A DNA stretch of 64,000 bases from JALZKA01 sp963725035 (GCA_963725035.1 CAVRWX010000018.1:605473-669472); one strand, 5' to 3'; numbered from the stretch's first letter, positions 45,986 to 54,969 are shown. The notes: generated by a model from the sequence alone, not told the origin. A program made the numbers and translations.

Positions 45986-46876
45986 TTCGATGCCAAGTCT
46001 GTCAAGCAGTCCGTCATCGCGGCGCCAGCGCTCGCGCACCCGGACCTGAAGATCCAGGTAGACCTTGCCGCCGAGCTCGTGCTCCAGCTCGCGGCGCGCG
46101 GCGCTTCCCACGTCGCGGACCATCCGGCCGCCTTTGCCGATGAGGATCGCCTTCTGCGACTCGGTCTCGGTCCAGACCTGGGCCCGCACCTCGAAGATCC
46201 CGTCGTCGCGGAGCTCCAATCCCTCGACGAAGACCTCAACGGCGTGCGGCACCTCTTCATGGGTCCGCTTCAGCACCTGCTCGCGGATCAGCTCGGCGAG
46301 GTGCACCTCGGACGCCGAGTCGGAGCGGTCCTCGGGCGGATAGAGGAGCGGGCCGTCCGGCATGCCCTTCGCGAGCTCTTCCATCAGCGGCTCGAGCCCC
46401 GTACCCGTGCGGGCGCTGACCGGGAAGATCTCGTCGGCGATCTCAAGCTTTGCGACCTCGCTCAGGACCTCGGCGGTCTTCGCCTTGTCCAGGAGGTCGC
46501 ACTTGTTCACGGCCGCAACGATCCGTGTGCCCGCGCCCTGCTCGAGCAGGGTCTCGGCGATGAACCGGTCGCCAGGCCCGATCCCCTGTTCGCCGTTTAC
46601 GACGAAGAGGACGGTGTCAGCCTCGGCCAGCTCGCGCTCCACACGGTGCTGCATTCGCTCGGTAAGCGAGTCGCGCGGACGCTGCACGCCCGGGAGGTCG
46701 ACGAGGATCATCTGCCATCCCGCATCGAGATCGGTCGCGATCCCGCGCACGGCGCGACGCGTCGTCTGGGGGCGGTCCGAGATGATCGCCACCTTTGTGC
46801 CGACGATCGCGTTGACGATCGTCGACTTGCCGACGTTGGGCCTGCCCGCTAGTCCGATGAAGCCAGAGCGCGTCAT
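45983..46876 (-). CDS. era: GTPase Era
   Basis: Ribosome-assembly GTPase acting on 16S rRNA and the 30S subunit. 297 residues starting MTRSGFIGLAGRPNVGKST (G1). G2/G3 appear as RRAVRGIA and LVDLPGVQ, G4 as NKCDLLD, G5 as SARTG. The C-terminal KH domain contains ILIGKGGRMVRDVGSAARREL. It overlaps ybeY by 4 bp. The longer open frame upstream is out of the family. Its stop is the first codon of hairpin element copy 3. Confidence 0.97.
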   Translation of the reverse strand: MTRSGFIGLAGRPNVGKSTIVNAIVGTKVAIISDRPQTTRRAVRGIATDLDAGWQMILVDLPGVQRPRDSLTERMQHRVERELAEADTVLFVVNGEQGIGPGDRFIAETLLEQGAGTRIVAAVNKCDLLDKAKTAEVLSEVAKLEIADEIFPVSARTGTGLEPLMEELAKGMPDGPLLYPPEDRSDSASEVHLAELIREQVLKRTHEEVPHAVEVFVEGLELRDDGIFEVRAQVWTETESQKAILIGKGGRMVRDVGSAARRELEHELGGKVYLDLQVRVRERWRRDDGLLDRLGIE

Positions 46877-47235
46877 TTGAGGCCCGCGATGACTCGGTCC
46901 TGTAGTTCGAGCATCTCGCCGGAGTCGCTCTCGTGGTCGAAGCCGCAGAGGTGGAGGACGCCGTGGACCGTCGCCTCGACGACATCGCTCGTGTGCTCGG
47001 GGCAGATCACCACGTCGCCCAGCTCGCGCGGCCCAGCCACGGCACCCGCGCCGTCGATCGGGAACGAGAGGACGTCCGTGGGCTCGTCGAGGCCCCGGTG
47101 GTCGCGGTTGAGCTCGGTGATGCGCTCGGCTGAGACAAGCTCGACCGAGACGTGGCCGTCGGTGACGCCCGCAGCTTCGAGCGCGGCGAGCGTCGCGTCG
47201 TGAAGCTCGGAGGGGACGTCGGTGAGGTCGGTCAA
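46873..47235 (-). CDS. ybeY: Endoribonuclease YbeY
   Basis: Zinc-dependent single-strand endoribonuclease involved in 16S rRNA 3' maturation and ribosome quality control. The H3 metal signature HGVLHLCGFDH is present near residues 91-101. DVLSFPID and LGDVVICPE are conserved family strands. At 120 residues it is a short but complete member. It starts at TTG, overlapping the phoH stop (TTGA), and ends overlapping era, a conserved phoH-ybeY-era order. Confidence 0.95.
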   Translation of the reverse strand: MTDLTDVPSELHDATLAALEAAGVTDGHVSVELVSAERITELNRDHRGLDEPTDVLSFPIDGAGAVAGPRELGDVVICPEHTSDVVEATVHGVLHLCGFDHESDSGEMLELQDRVIAGLK

Positions 47236-48212
47236 CCGCGGTCGGTGTTCTTGCCGCGCTTGCCGTGCGCGTCGTACGCCGCGACGATCCGCTGGACGAG
47301 CTGATGGCGGACGACGTCCTCGCCTCCAAAGCGGATGAACGAGATGTCCTTCACCTCATCGAGGATGTCCGAGACAACGATGAGCCCGGAGCGCTGGTCG
47401 CGGGGCAGGTCGACCTGGGTGATGTCACCGGTAACGACCATCTTGGACCCGAAGCCGAGCCGCGTCAGGAACATTTTCATCTGCTCGGGGCTGGTGTTCT
47501 GCGCCTCGTCGAGGATCACGAAGGAATCATTGATCGAGCGCCCACGCATGAAAGCAAGCGGCGCGACCTCGATCACGCCGTTTTCGAGATAAGCCGCGAC
47601 GCGCTCGGGGTCGAGCATGTCGTAGAGAGCGTCGAAGAGGGGGCGCAGGTACGGGTCGACCTTCGCCTGGAGGTCGCCGGGCAGGAAGCCGAGCCTCTCG
47701 CCGGCCTCCACGGCTGGGCGCGTGAGGATGATGCGGCTGACGTTTCGGCCCTCGAGCGCGGCGACGGCGGCAGCGACGGCGAGGAAGGTCTTGCCCGTTC
47801 CCGCGGGGCCGATACCGAAGGTGATGGTGTGGTGGCGGATCGAGTCCACGTAGCGCTTCTGATTGACGGTCTTGGGCGCAATCCGCGTGTTGCGGTGGGC
47901 CCAGACGGTGTCCTCGAGCACGTGTGCGGATGATTCACCGGCGCCCAGCGCCCCAGTTACGGAGTCGACCGTCTGCGGCGCGAGCTCATGGCCGCGCTCG
48001 ATCAGGCCGACCAGCTCGTCCACGACGGTCGCCGCCTGGCCGACGTCGCCTTCGTCCCCGTCGAGGGTGAGGACGTTCCCGCGCAAGAAGACGTTGCATC
48101 CGATCCGATCCTCGAGCTCGCGAAGGACGGTGTCCTCGGAGCCCGCGAGCTCGGCCGCGACATCGTTTTCAAGCGTTAGCTGGCGGCGGGCCAAGGTCCT
48201 AGTTTCCCGCAA
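47232..48212 (-). CDS. PhoH-family ATPase
   Basis: PhoH-like P-loop ATPase, 326 residues. An N-terminal nucleic-acid-binding KH-like region (LEDRIGCNVFLRGNVLTLDG) precedes a RecA-like domain with Walker A GPAGTGKTFLAVAAA, Walker B FVILDEAQNTSPEQMK and VTGDITQVDLP. Such proteins are found beside ybeY and are thought to act in RNA metabolism. The start is uncertain: TTG 48212 overlaps yqeY by 14 bp, and an in-frame TTG six codons later (ARRQLTLEND) is a good alternative. Confidence 0.94.
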   Translation of the reverse strand: MRETRTLARRQLTLENDVAAELAGSEDTVLRELEDRIGCNVFLRGNVLTLDGDEGDVGQAATVVDELVGLIERGHELAPQTVDSVTGALGAGESSAHVLEDTVWAHRNTRIAPKTVNQKRYVDSIRHHTITFGIGPAGTGKTFLAVAAAVAALEGRNVSRIILTRPAVEAGERLGFLPGDLQAKVDPYLRPLFDALYDMLDPERVAAYLENGVIEVAPLAFMRGRSINDSFVILDEAQNTSPEQMKMFLTRLGFGSKMVVTGDITQVDLPRDQRSGLIVVSDILDEVKDISFIRFGGEDVVRHQLVQRIVAAYDAHGKRGKNTDRG

Positions 48213-48639
48213 GCCGGGCCTGGACGAGGGCGCTCACGCGCTTGCCGTCGGCGCGGCCGGCCACCTTGCCCATCGCGGCGCCCATGACCTTGCCGGTGTC
48301 CTGCGGCCCTGCGGCCCCTGTAGCCGAGATCGCCTCGTCGACGATCCCCGCCAGCTCGTCGTCGGACATCTCGGCAGGCAGGTAGCCGGAGATCAGCTCG
48401 GCCTCGCTCTCCTCGGCCTTGGCGCGATCGGCGTCGCCACCAGAGCGATAGGCGTCGGCGGCCTCGAGGCGGCGCTTGCGCTCGCGGCGGAGCACCGCTA
48501 CCTCGTCCTCGCCGCCCGACTTGAGGTCCTTCTGGAGGGCATCGGCGATCAGGCGCAACGCACCCACGCGGGGCTTGTCGCCTGCCTTCATGGCGTCCTT
48601 GGTGTCTGCCTGGATCTGTTCGAGAGTTGACTCGGGCAT
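48199..48639 (-). CDS. yqeY: GatB/YqeY domain protein
   Basis: A 146-residue protein of the GatB/YqeY family. The N-terminal helical part contains MKAGDKPRVGALRLI and RKRRLEAADAY, and the C-terminal YqeY domain contains EAELISGYLPAEMSDDEL and GKVMGAAMGKVAGRADGKRV. The family is related to the tRNA-binding tail of amidotransferase subunit GatB, but the function of the stand-alone form is not well established. It overlaps phoH by 14 bp. Upstream, a 70 bp gap separates it from murI. Confidence 0.95.
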   Translation of the reverse strand: MPESTLEQIQADTKDAMKAGDKPRVGALRLIADALQKDLKSGGEDEVAVLRRERKRRLEAADAYRSGGDADRAKAEESEAELISGYLPAEMSDDELAGIVDEAISATGAAGPQDTGKVMGAAMGKVAGRADGKRVSALVQARLAGN

Positions 48640-48709
48640 GCGTTCAGGGTATCCCGGGGGTATCAGGTGAGCGACGCAAGTCGCGAAGGAAGCGTGTGCC
48701 GGTGGTTAT

Positions 48710-49531
48710 TCAGATCTCGACCAACTCGACCTCGCCGAGCGGCAGCTGGAGAAAGCGCGTACCGAGTTCGCGGAAGCGCTCCGGCTCAGCGGTGCAGACG
48801 AAGCTGTACGAGCCCTCGTCATGCGAAGGCGTCGTCAGGTCGCGCGCCTCGAGGATGCGCTCGACGGTTGCGGCCATCGCGTGGCCCGCCGTGACCAAGC
48901 GGACGTCTCGCCCCAGGATGCGCTGAAGGAGCGGCCTGACCAGCGGGTAGTGGGTGCAGCCCAGGATCACGGTGTCGACGTCCGCGCGGTGAAGTGGCGC
49001 GCAGTAGGAGCGGACGGTGTCAACAACAGCCTCCGAGAAGGGAAAGCCGCGCTGGATGATCGCCGCGAGGTCGGGTGCCGCAACCTGCGTGACGGTGAGC
49101 TCGCGGTGCTGCCTGGCGAGCGAGCGCAGGTAGGCACCCCCCTCGACGGTCGCGAGCGTCGCGAGCACGCCCACCCGGCCCGAGTCCGTGATGGCAGCGG
49201 CAATCTCGGATTCGGGCTCGATCACGGCGACGACCTCCACACCCTGCTCGGCGGCGAGGCTGCGCGCTGCGTCGAGCCCGGCGCTCGCCGCCGAGTTGCA
49301 GGCGATCACGATCAGCTTCGCGCCGCGATCGAGCAGAAAGCGGGTGTTCCGCTCGACGCATTCCGAGAGATCGTCCAGGCTGCGCGCCCCGTAGGGAAAG
49401 CGGGCGTCGTCGCCGAGGTAGAGGTAGTCCTCCTCCGGAAGCGAGACGAGCAGCTCGTGCAGGACCGTGAGGCCGCCGACGCCCGAGTCGAATACGCCGA
49501 TCGCCGCCTCAGGTGCGGGGCCGTGGGGCAT
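48710..49531 (-). CDS. murI: Glutamate racemase
   Basis: Makes D-glutamate for peptidoglycan. 273 residues with the family start IGVFDSGVGGLTVL, the first catalytic cysteine in IACNSAASA (usually ACNTASA; here Ser follows Asn) and the second in LGCTHYPL. YLGDDARFPYG is also conserved. The active-site set (Asp of FDSGVGG, two Cys, Glu/His) appears complete. The C terminus carries a short extra beta-rich tail. It follows the DUF2269-like gene by 15 bp on the same strand. Confidence 0.95.
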   Translation of the reverse strand: MPHGPAPEAAIGVFDSGVGGLTVLHELLVSLPEEDYLYLGDDARFPYGARSLDDLSECVERNTRFLLDRGAKLIVIACNSAASAGLDAARSLAAEQGVEVVAVIEPESEIAAAITDSGRVGVLATLATVEGGAYLRSLARQHRELTVTQVAAPDLAAIIQRGFPFSEAVVDTVRSYCAPLHRADVDTVILGCTHYPLVRPLLQRILGRDVRLVTAGHAMAATVERILEARDLTTPSHDEGSYSFVCTAEPERFRELGTRFLQLPLGEVELVEI

Positions 49532-49546
49532 TCCTGTCGCGGCCGC

Positions 49547-50008
49547 CTAGAGGAAGGGCTTGGCCGTCATCACGTAGACCGTGACGATCACAAGGACTCC
49601 CATGAAGGCGCCGACCATGCCGATCTTCTGACCCAGCGCCTGTGCTTCTTCCTGGTTCCCCTGTTCGAGCGCTGCGATCACGCGCTTCTCCCGCGGCACG
49701 AAGTACGCGTGGGTCATCCCGAGGATCACGAGGAACACGATGTTGCCCCAGTTGACGAAGAAGTCGGAGAAGTCCCAGCGCTCGCTCGCCATGTAGTGAC
49801 CCGAGATCAGGAGGACCACGGAGCCGGTCGTGATCGCGATCCGGTCCCATTTGGCCATGACCTTCACGGCCTCGATCATCGCGGTCGGGCCCGCCTTCCC
49901 GGCGGCCGCCATGAACATTCCATAGCCGTAGGTAGGTCCGAAGGCGATCAAGAACGCCAGGATGTGAATCCAGAGGACAACGTCGTAGAACTGCACAGCG
50001 AGAGGCAT
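49547..50008 (-). CDS. DUF2269-like membrane protein
   Basis: A 153-residue membrane protein with four predicted helices: VVLWIHILAFLIAFGPTYG, MAKWDRIAITTGSVVLLISG, NWGNIVFLVILGMTHAYFV and GMVGAFMGVLVIVTVYVM. The WIHILAF start is typical of DUF2269 proteins, which are small membrane proteins of unknown function. A basic/acidic loop (PREKRVIAALEQGNQEEA) is between the third and fourth helices. It lies between prmA and murI on the same strand with spacers under 30 bp and probably shares a transcript. Confidence 0.82.
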   Translation of the reverse strand: MPLAVQFYDVVLWIHILAFLIAFGPTYGYGMFMAAAGKAGPTAMIEAVKVMAKWDRIAITTGSVVLLISGHYMASERWDFSDFFVNWGNIVFLVILGMTHAYFVPREKRVIAALEQGNQEEAQALGQKIGMVGAFMGVLVIVTVYVMTAKPFL

Positions 50009-50033
50009 GCGCGCACACTACCCCGCCCGCAAG

Positions 50034-50873
50034 TCAAATCCTGCGCGATCTCGCTAGCGAGCGAGCAGCAAGCGCGGACCAGTCGCCAGAGTCGAGGCGC
50101 TTGGCCACGGTGAGCCCGTGGACGGCGAACCTGTCCGCCACTTCCTGGGCCTCCTCGGTCAGCAGGCCGGAGAGAATCAGGCGCTCCGGAGCCTCGGTGA
50201 GGTTCGACGCCAGGTCACGCAACACAGGCGCTGTGAGGTTCGCGACAACGGTGGGAGCCGCCGGCGCCGGCTCGGCTCGCAGGTTCTTCCGCTCGAAGGC
50301 AATCTCGACTCCGTTGGCACCGGCGTTCTCGCCCGCCGCCTCGATGGCAGGCAGCTCGTGGTCCACCCCCAGGACCGGGGACCATCCGAGCTTCGCCGCG
50401 ACGATCGCGAGCACCGCCGAGCCGGTGCCGAGATCGACCAGGGCGCCGCTCGCGCTCCCCTGATCGGCAAGCTGAACCAGGAGCTCCACGCACATGCGCG
50501 TCGTCGGATGGGCGCCGGTTCCGAACGCCTGCCCGGGATCGATCACGATGTCAAGCGCATCCGGCTCGGGCGAGGTGTGCCAGTCGGGACGGATCACGAC
50601 CCGGCCGCCGGCGAGGACGGTCGGCTCGTGGAAATCGCGCCAGCGGTCCGCCCAGTCGTCGGGGATCTTCTCGGAGGTGATCTCGACGAGGTCGTCGCCG
50701 GCCGCCGCCTCGACCTCGCCGAGGTCGGGCAGCTCGCCCTCGGCGCCGTAGATCGCGTACTCCACCCAGTCCGGCCCGGTCTCCTCCTCGACCCCTCCCG
50801 GCGCCAGCTGAACGAGCTCGGCCAGCACGGTTTCTGCCTGCTCGGGCCGGCAGCGAACGGCCAGGCGGATCAT
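50034..50873 (-). CDS. prmA: Ribosomal protein L11 methyltransferase
   Basis: Trimethylates ribosomal protein L11 with SAM. 279 residues. The N-terminal substrate-recognition domain is followed by IDPGQAFGTGAHPTT, the VDLGTGSAVLAIVAAKLG SAM-binding motif I, GVDHELPAIEAAGEN, and NLTAPVLRDLA in place of the usual NIL motif. The gene sits directly after dnaJ with a 4-bp overlap (50870-50873), as in many Gram-positive hrcA-dnaJ-prmA clusters, which supports the assignment. Confidence 0.93.
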   Translation of the reverse strand: MIRLAVRCRPEQAETVLAELVQLAPGGVEEETGPDWVEYAIYGAEGELPDLGEVEAAAGDDLVEITSEKIPDDWADRWRDFHEPTVLAGGRVVIRPDWHTSPEPDALDIVIDPGQAFGTGAHPTTRMCVELLVQLADQGSASGALVDLGTGSAVLAIVAAKLGWSPVLGVDHELPAIEAAGENAGANGVEIAFERKNLRAEPAPAAPTVVANLTAPVLRDLASNLTEAPERLILSGLLTEEAQEVADRFAVHGLTVAKRLDSGDWSALAARSLARSRRI

Positions 50874-51955
50874 CCGCCGGGATGCGGATCGTCGAGGACC
50901 TCGTCGAGTTCCTCGGCGGCGTGGCGCTGCTTGCGGTTGAGCTTTCGCGGGATGACGACGTCAAGGACGACGACCTGGTCGCCGCGCCTGCGGCCGCGGA
51001 GCGTCGGCAAGCCCTTCCCCGCGAGCACGACGTGCTGGCCGGGCTGAGCGCCCTTGGGCACGGTGACTTCCTGCATGCCCTCGAGCGTCGGGATCTCGAT
51101 CGTGCCGCCGAGCATGGCGCGCGTCACGCTGATCTGGGCGGGCGTGATGAGGTGCTCGCCGTGACGCTCGAAGCGGTCATCCCCGATGACGGAGACCTCG
51201 ACGTAGAGGTCGCCGGCCGCCGCGCCGGTATCGCCCTCATGGCCCTTCCCGGCGACGCGAATGCGCTGGCCGTCCTCGATGCCTGCGGGAATGTCGACCT
51301 CGTACGTCCGCTCTTTGCGCAGGCGCCCCAGGCCGTCGCAGGTCTCGCAGGGCTCGTCGGGGATCTTGCCCTCTCCGTTACAGGTCGGGCACGCAGACTG
51401 GCGCATCATCTGGCCGAAGGGCGTGCGGGTGACCTGCTGCACGGCGCCCTGCCCTCCGCAGGTCTCGCAGGTGCGGATCGGCGTGCCGGGCTCGGCGCCG
51501 TTCCCGTGGCAGTGCTCGCAGCGGGTGACCGCGCTGAAGGAAACGTCCCGCTTCGCGCCCGTGACCACCTCGGCCAGGTCGATCGAGACCGACGCGCCGA
51601 TGTCGCCGCCGGTCGCGGGGCCGGAGGGCCCGAAGCCGAAGATGTCGCCGAAGGGCGAGTTGCCCCCGCCGAACATCGCGGAGAGGATGTCCTCGATCCC
51701 GCCGGACGCGGCCTGCGAGGAAAAGCCGTTCGAGCGGAGCCCCTCGTGGCCGAACTGGTCGTAGGTCCTGCGGCGGTCCGGGTCGGAGAGGATCTCGTAG
51801 GCCTCCGCGGCCTCCTTGAACTTCTCCTCGGCCTCGGGGTCGTCCCGGTTGACGTCCGGGTGAAGCTCGCGCGCAAGCGTTCGGAAGGCTTTCTTCAGCT
51901 CGGCGTCCTCGGCGGACCGGTCGACGCCGAGCACTTGGTAGGGATCGCGGGGCAC
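50870..51955 (-). CDS. dnaJ: Chaperone protein DnaJ
   Basis: Co-chaperone that stimulates DnaK. 361 residues in the type I layout: J-domain with the HPD motif in LARELHPDVNRDD, a Gly-rich segment (GGGNSPFGDIFGFGPSG), four zinc knuckles of the CxxCxGxG type (CEHCHGNG, CETCGGQG, CPTCNGEG, CETCDGLG), then the C-terminal peptide-binding domains. The start is GTG. Downstream of hrcA by 118 bp. No dnaK or grpE is in the window. Confidence 0.97.
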   Translation of the reverse strand: MPRDPYQVLGVDRSAEDAELKKAFRTLARELHPDVNRDDPEAEEKFKEAAEAYEILSDPDRRRTYDQFGHEGLRSNGFSSQAASGGIEDILSAMFGGGNSPFGDIFGFGPSGPATGGDIGASVSIDLAEVVTGAKRDVSFSAVTRCEHCHGNGAEPGTPIRTCETCGGQGAVQQVTRTPFGQMMRQSACPTCNGEGKIPDEPCETCDGLGRLRKERTYEVDIPAGIEDGQRIRVAGKGHEGDTGAAAGDLYVEVSVIGDDRFERHGEHLITPAQISVTRAMLGGTIEIPTLEGMQEVTVPKGAQPGQHVVLAGKGLPTLRGRRRGDQVVVLDVVIPRKLNRKQRHAAEELDEVLDDPHPGG

Positions 51956-52073
51956 GGAGTGAGTCTAGGAACGAAGAAGCGCGCAGACTTCACGGCGGCG
52001 ACCGGTGGCTCCAACGAGTTTCATGACGTCCTCTCGTGGACGCTGACGCAGTAGCCCGGTCCGGGCCAGTCCG

Positions 52074-53102
52074 CTAGGGCTCGTAGACCGATTCGAAGTA
52101 GCGCGAGAGCTCGGATGCCGCTTCGCGAACCGACGCGATCGCGGTCGCGTAATCCATGCGGGTCGGCCCCAGAACGCCCACGGTCCCGAGGTTCCGGTAA
52201 CCCAGGCCGTAGTTGGCGCCGACGACGCTGACCTGGCGCAGTTCAGGCGCCGGGTTCTCCTCGCCGATCCAGACGAAGACCGAGCGCTCGTCCAGCGCGG
52301 ATTGAAGCACCCGCAGGAGGTTGGCACGTCCCTCGAGGACGCCCATGAGTGACTCGATCTGCGGCAGGTCGGGCGCGCGCTCATCAGAGAGGAGCCTGGA
52401 GGCGCCGTCGACGTAAAGGTCCTCCCCCGCTCGGCGCTCGAGGTCGGTGAAGGCCCCGCCGATCTCGGCGAGGAAGCCGGCCTCCGCGGGCGAGAGGGTC
52501 GGATCGCCCAGGCGGTCGCCGGTCATGCGGGCGCCCAGGGCGAGACCCGAGAGGCGCTCGTTCAGGTAGCTCGATGCCCACTCGAGGAGACCGGGATCCA
52601 GCTTGCGCTCGAAGTTGAAGACGCGCTTGGCGACGGCGCCGTTGGTGGCGATCACGACCACCATCGCGACCGAAGGCTGAAGCTGAAGCACCTCGACGCG
52701 GTGCACGCGAGCCGCGCTCGGTGGAGGCGCCGTCGCCACCGCCAGTAGGTCCGTCATCTGCGAGAGCGCGTGCGTCGTCTCGCGCATCGCATCCTCGACC
52801 TCGCGGCGCATGCGGGTCAGCTCGACCGCCTCGGGCGCCTCGTCGGAGCTCGCTGGCGTAGTCGCCAGGAGAGCGTCGGCGTAGAAGCGGTATCCGCGGT
52901 CGGTCGGGATACGGCCGGCGGAGGTGTGCGGATGCGTCAGGTACCCGTCGGTCTCGAGCGCCGCGAGCTCGTTGCGGACGGTGGAAGCGCCCCAAACGAC
53001 GTCATCGCGCTCCGAGATCACTTTCGAGCCGATGGGCTTCCCGCAGCGCAGGTACTCCTCCGCCACCAGCTCGAGAATCCGCTGCCGCCGCTCAGAAAGC
53101 AC
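52074..53102 (-). CDS. hrcA: Heat-inducible transcription repressor HrcA
   Basis: Repressor of class I heat-shock genes through the CIRCE operator. 342 residues starting LSERRQRILELVAEEYLRCGKPIGSKVISE, the winged-helix region characteristic of HrcA, followed by TDRGYRFYAD and the C-terminal GAF-like domain (VSVVGANYGLGYRNLGTVGVLGPTRMDY). The start is GTG. I do not see a CIRCE repeat in the 45 bp between it and the divergent peroxiredoxin gene, nor in the 118 bp before dnaJ, so its target is probably elsewhere. Confidence 0.96.
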   Translation of the reverse strand: MLSERRQRILELVAEEYLRCGKPIGSKVISERDDVVWGASTVRNELAALETDGYLTHPHTSAGRIPTDRGYRFYADALLATTPASSDEAPEAVELTRMRREVEDAMRETTHALSQMTDLLAVATAPPPSAARVHRVEVLQLQPSVAMVVVIATNGAVAKRVFNFERKLDPGLLEWASSYLNERLSGLALGARMTGDRLGDPTLSPAEAGFLAEIGGAFTDLERRAGEDLYVDGASRLLSDERAPDLPQIESLMGVLEGRANLLRVLQSALDERSVFVWIGEENPAPELRQVSVVGANYGLGYRNLGTVGVLGPTRMDYATAIASVREAASELSRYFESVYEP

Positions 53103-53143
53103 CCTGCAAGTCTAGGCGCGGGCACCGGGCCTACGATTCGCAC

Positions 53144-53704
53144 ATGGTCGATCCCATGGTCCTGCCCGATGATTTGCCCGTGCCCGAGGACGACGGGGCG
53201 AGCGATCACTTGCCGGGCGCCAAGGTGCCAGCCGTGGCACTCCAGGGGACCGATGGCGAGGCCTACGCCCTCGCGTCTCTCCCGGGTCGCACGGTCGTCT
53301 ATGCCTACCCGTGGACAGGGCGGCCGGGCGAACCGCTCCTCTCCGAGGACTGGGACCTCATCCCGGGAGCGCGCGGGTGCACGCCCGAGACGTGCGGCTT
53401 CCGAGACCACCACGCTGAGATCCAGGCCGTCGGCGCACGCGTATTCGGCCTATCGACTCAGGAAACTGACTACCAGCGTGAGCTTGCGGAACGGCTGGAC
53501 CTGCCCTTCCCGATCCTCTCGGACGCGGACCTCGCTTTCACGCAAACGCTGCGACTCCCCACGTTCGAAGTCGCGGGCCGCACCTTGATCAAGCGCCTGA
53601 CCCTGGTGATCTCAGACGGCACCATCGAACACGTCTTCTACCCCGTTTTCCCACCGGATCGTCACGCGAGCGCGGTGCTCACCTGGCTTGAGGAGAACCG
53701 CTAG
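53144..53704 (+). CDS. Peroxiredoxin-like redoxin-domain protein
   Basis: A 186-residue AhpC/TSA-type redoxin. The N-terminal LPGAKVPAVALQGTDGEAYALASLPGRTVVYAYPWTG is followed by PGARGCTPETCGFRDHH: the peroxidatic position is occupied in GCTPETCGF, with a second Cys 5 residues on, as in bacterioferritin-comigratory-type peroxiredoxins (PxxxTxxC). Thiol-based peroxide reduction is the likely function. ATG 53144 is used; a second ATG 12 nt downstream is equally possible. Its end overlaps the convergent MaoC-type gene by 4 bp. Confidence 0.9.
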   Translation: MVDPMVLPDDLPVPEDDGASDHLPGAKVPAVALQGTDGEAYALASLPGRTVVYAYPWTGRPGEPLLSEDWDLIPGARGCTPETCGFRDHHAEIQAVGARVFGLSTQETDYQRELAERLDLPFPILSDADLAFTQTLRLPTFEVAGRTLIKRLTLVISDGTIEHVFYPVFPPDRHASAVLTWLEENR

Positions 53705-54090
53705 ACCGCGAGCTCGGCCGAGGCGTTGCGGATGATGCGGTTGTCCCCCTGGGCGGCTTCCGTCTCAGTCACGATGCGTCCGTCGCCTGCCTCGGTGACC
53801 GTCGAGGTCACGACGACCTCCTGCTCGGGGAACCCCATGCCGCGGAACTGAACCTCGAGGCGCTTGAGGGCCAGCGGATCGCCGACTGCCTCTCCGTGGG
53901 CCCGGGCGACCTGGGCCATCGACCACAGGCCGTGGAGGATGCAGCCGGGCAGGCCGACCTTCTTTGCGAACTCCTCGTCGATGTGGATCGGGTTCGGGTC
54001 GCCGGACGCCTCCGCGTAGCGCTTTGTGAGGCCGGCGTCGGGCGTGACTCGCATCTCCGGCAGCGTGTCCCCGGTGGAGAACTCAGCCAT
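53701..54090 (-). CDS. MaoC-type hotdog dehydratase, catalytic subunit
   Basis: A 129-residue hotdog-fold protein with the hydratase-2 signature ASGDPNPIHIDEEFAKKVGLPGCILHG: the Asp of SGD and the His of PIHID make up the catalytic dyad. It overlaps the next gene upstream by a single base (ATGA-type junction at 54087-54090), and the two together resemble the HadA/HadB heterodimer of (3R)-hydroxyacyl-ACP dehydratase in Actinobacteria. Likely role: dehydration in fatty-acid or polyketide-like elongation. Confidence 0.9.
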   Translation of the reverse strand: MAEFSTGDTLPEMRVTPDAGLTKRYAEASGDPNPIHIDEEFAKKVGLPGCILHGLWSMAQVARAHGEAVGDPLALKRLEVQFRGMGFPEQEVVVTSTVTEAGDGRIVTETEAAQGDNRIIRNASAELAV

Positions 54091-54533
54091 CAGCCCACTC
54101 CCCTCACGATGTTGGTCCAGGTGGCTCGGACAACTTCCGCGCCGTCCTGGTTCTCAGAGACGGTCTCGAAGACGTAGAAACCCTTTCCGTCTCGTTCTTC
54201 GATCGACTTGCAGGTGGCCGTCGTCGTGATCTCGTCGCCGGCGCATACCGGCTCGCCCCACTCGAACTCTTGGCCGCCGTGGACCATCGCTGCGAAGTTC
54301 ATCTCGACCTCGGGGTCGAAGATCGCCGGGCCCATCGCGGGCGACGAATAGACGACCGCGAACATCGGCGGCGCGACGACGTCGCGGTAGCCGGCTTCGC
54401 GCGCTGCCTCGGCGTCGCGGTGGATGGGGCTCGACTCGCTCACCGCATCCGCGTACTGGCCGATCCGCTCGGCGGTCACCTCGAAGGTGGCGGGTTCCCA
54501 GGTCTTGCCGGCGGCGTCGGTTTTCAGTGCCAT
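54090..54533 (-). CDS. FAS1-like (MaoC N-terminal) dehydratase, non-catalytic subunit
   Basis: A 147-residue hotdog protein of the MaoC dehydratase N-terminal/FAS1-like type, with TFEVTAERIGQYADAVSESSPIHRD, a variant PPMFAVV segment and HGGQEFEWGEPVCAGDEIT. It lacks the SGDxNxIH catalytic dyad and so is probably the structural partner (HadA/HadC-like) of the MaoC-type gene that overlaps its stop. Mycobacterial dehydratases have the same two-subunit design. Confidence 0.9.
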   Translation of the reverse strand: MALKTDAAGKTWEPATFEVTAERIGQYADAVSESSPIHRDAEAAREAGYRDVVAPPMFAVVYSSPAMGPAIFDPEVEMNFAAMVHGGQEFEWGEPVCAGDEITTTATCKSIEERDGKGFYVFETVSENQDGAEVVRATWTNIVRGVG

Positions 54534-54555
54534 AGGCGGCGCATCCTAGACATAC

Positions 54556-54969
54556 CTAGTTCGAGACCTCGCGCTCGTGCGCGAGTTCGAGCGCGCGGTC
54601 CACGTCACGCGTGATCTCGAGGTACTTGGCGAGGCCGTCGTCGTCGAACTCGACGACCCATCCGGCCTCCTGGTCGACCTCGATCCCGCTGCCCCTCCCG
54701 CGCCCGCCAACGTGAACGCGTGCGACGACGTGCCGCTCACCAACGGCGCGCACGTCCAAGAGCTTGTACGTCCATTCCTCCCAGGCCTCGTTCCAGATCT
54801 CGGTCATCTTGGCCAACCCGTCGTGGCCCCGGAACTCGCCAACGTTCATCCAGTCGGGAGCGGCCGTCTCGACCTCGGGCGAGTAGAAGCTGAGCGCCCG
54901 CTCCGCGTCCCCCGAAAGCCACGCCTCCATCCCGTCCCTGAACCGCTGCTCGCGCTCCTCGGGCCTCAC
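54556..54969 (-). CDS. SnoaL-like / NTF2-fold protein
   Basis: A 137-residue protein of the SnoaL-like superfamily: the N-terminal helix EEREQRFRDGMEAWLSGDAERALSFYSPEVE, the loop GHDGLAKMTEIWNEAWEEWTYK and the strands HVVARVHVGGRGRGSGIEV. Such proteins are cyclase/isomerase-like or ligand-binding, and the function cannot be specified. It starts at GTG, overlapping the stop of the second SnoaL-like gene (GTGA), and lies 22 bp upstream of the MaoC pair, so it could be part of the same transcript. Confidence 0.85.
   Translation of the reverse strand: MRPEEREQRFRDGMEAWLSGDAERALSFYSPEVETAAPDWMNVGEFRGHDGLAKMTEIWNEAWEEWTYKLLDVRAVGERHVVARVHVGGRGRGSGIEVDQEAGWVVEFDDDGLAKYLEITRDVDRALELAHEREVSN

Noticed and set aside
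52074..53143. CIRCE operator near hrcA and dnaJ
   Set aside because: TTAGCACTC-N9-GAGTGCTAA was not found in the hrcA or dnaJ upstream regions.
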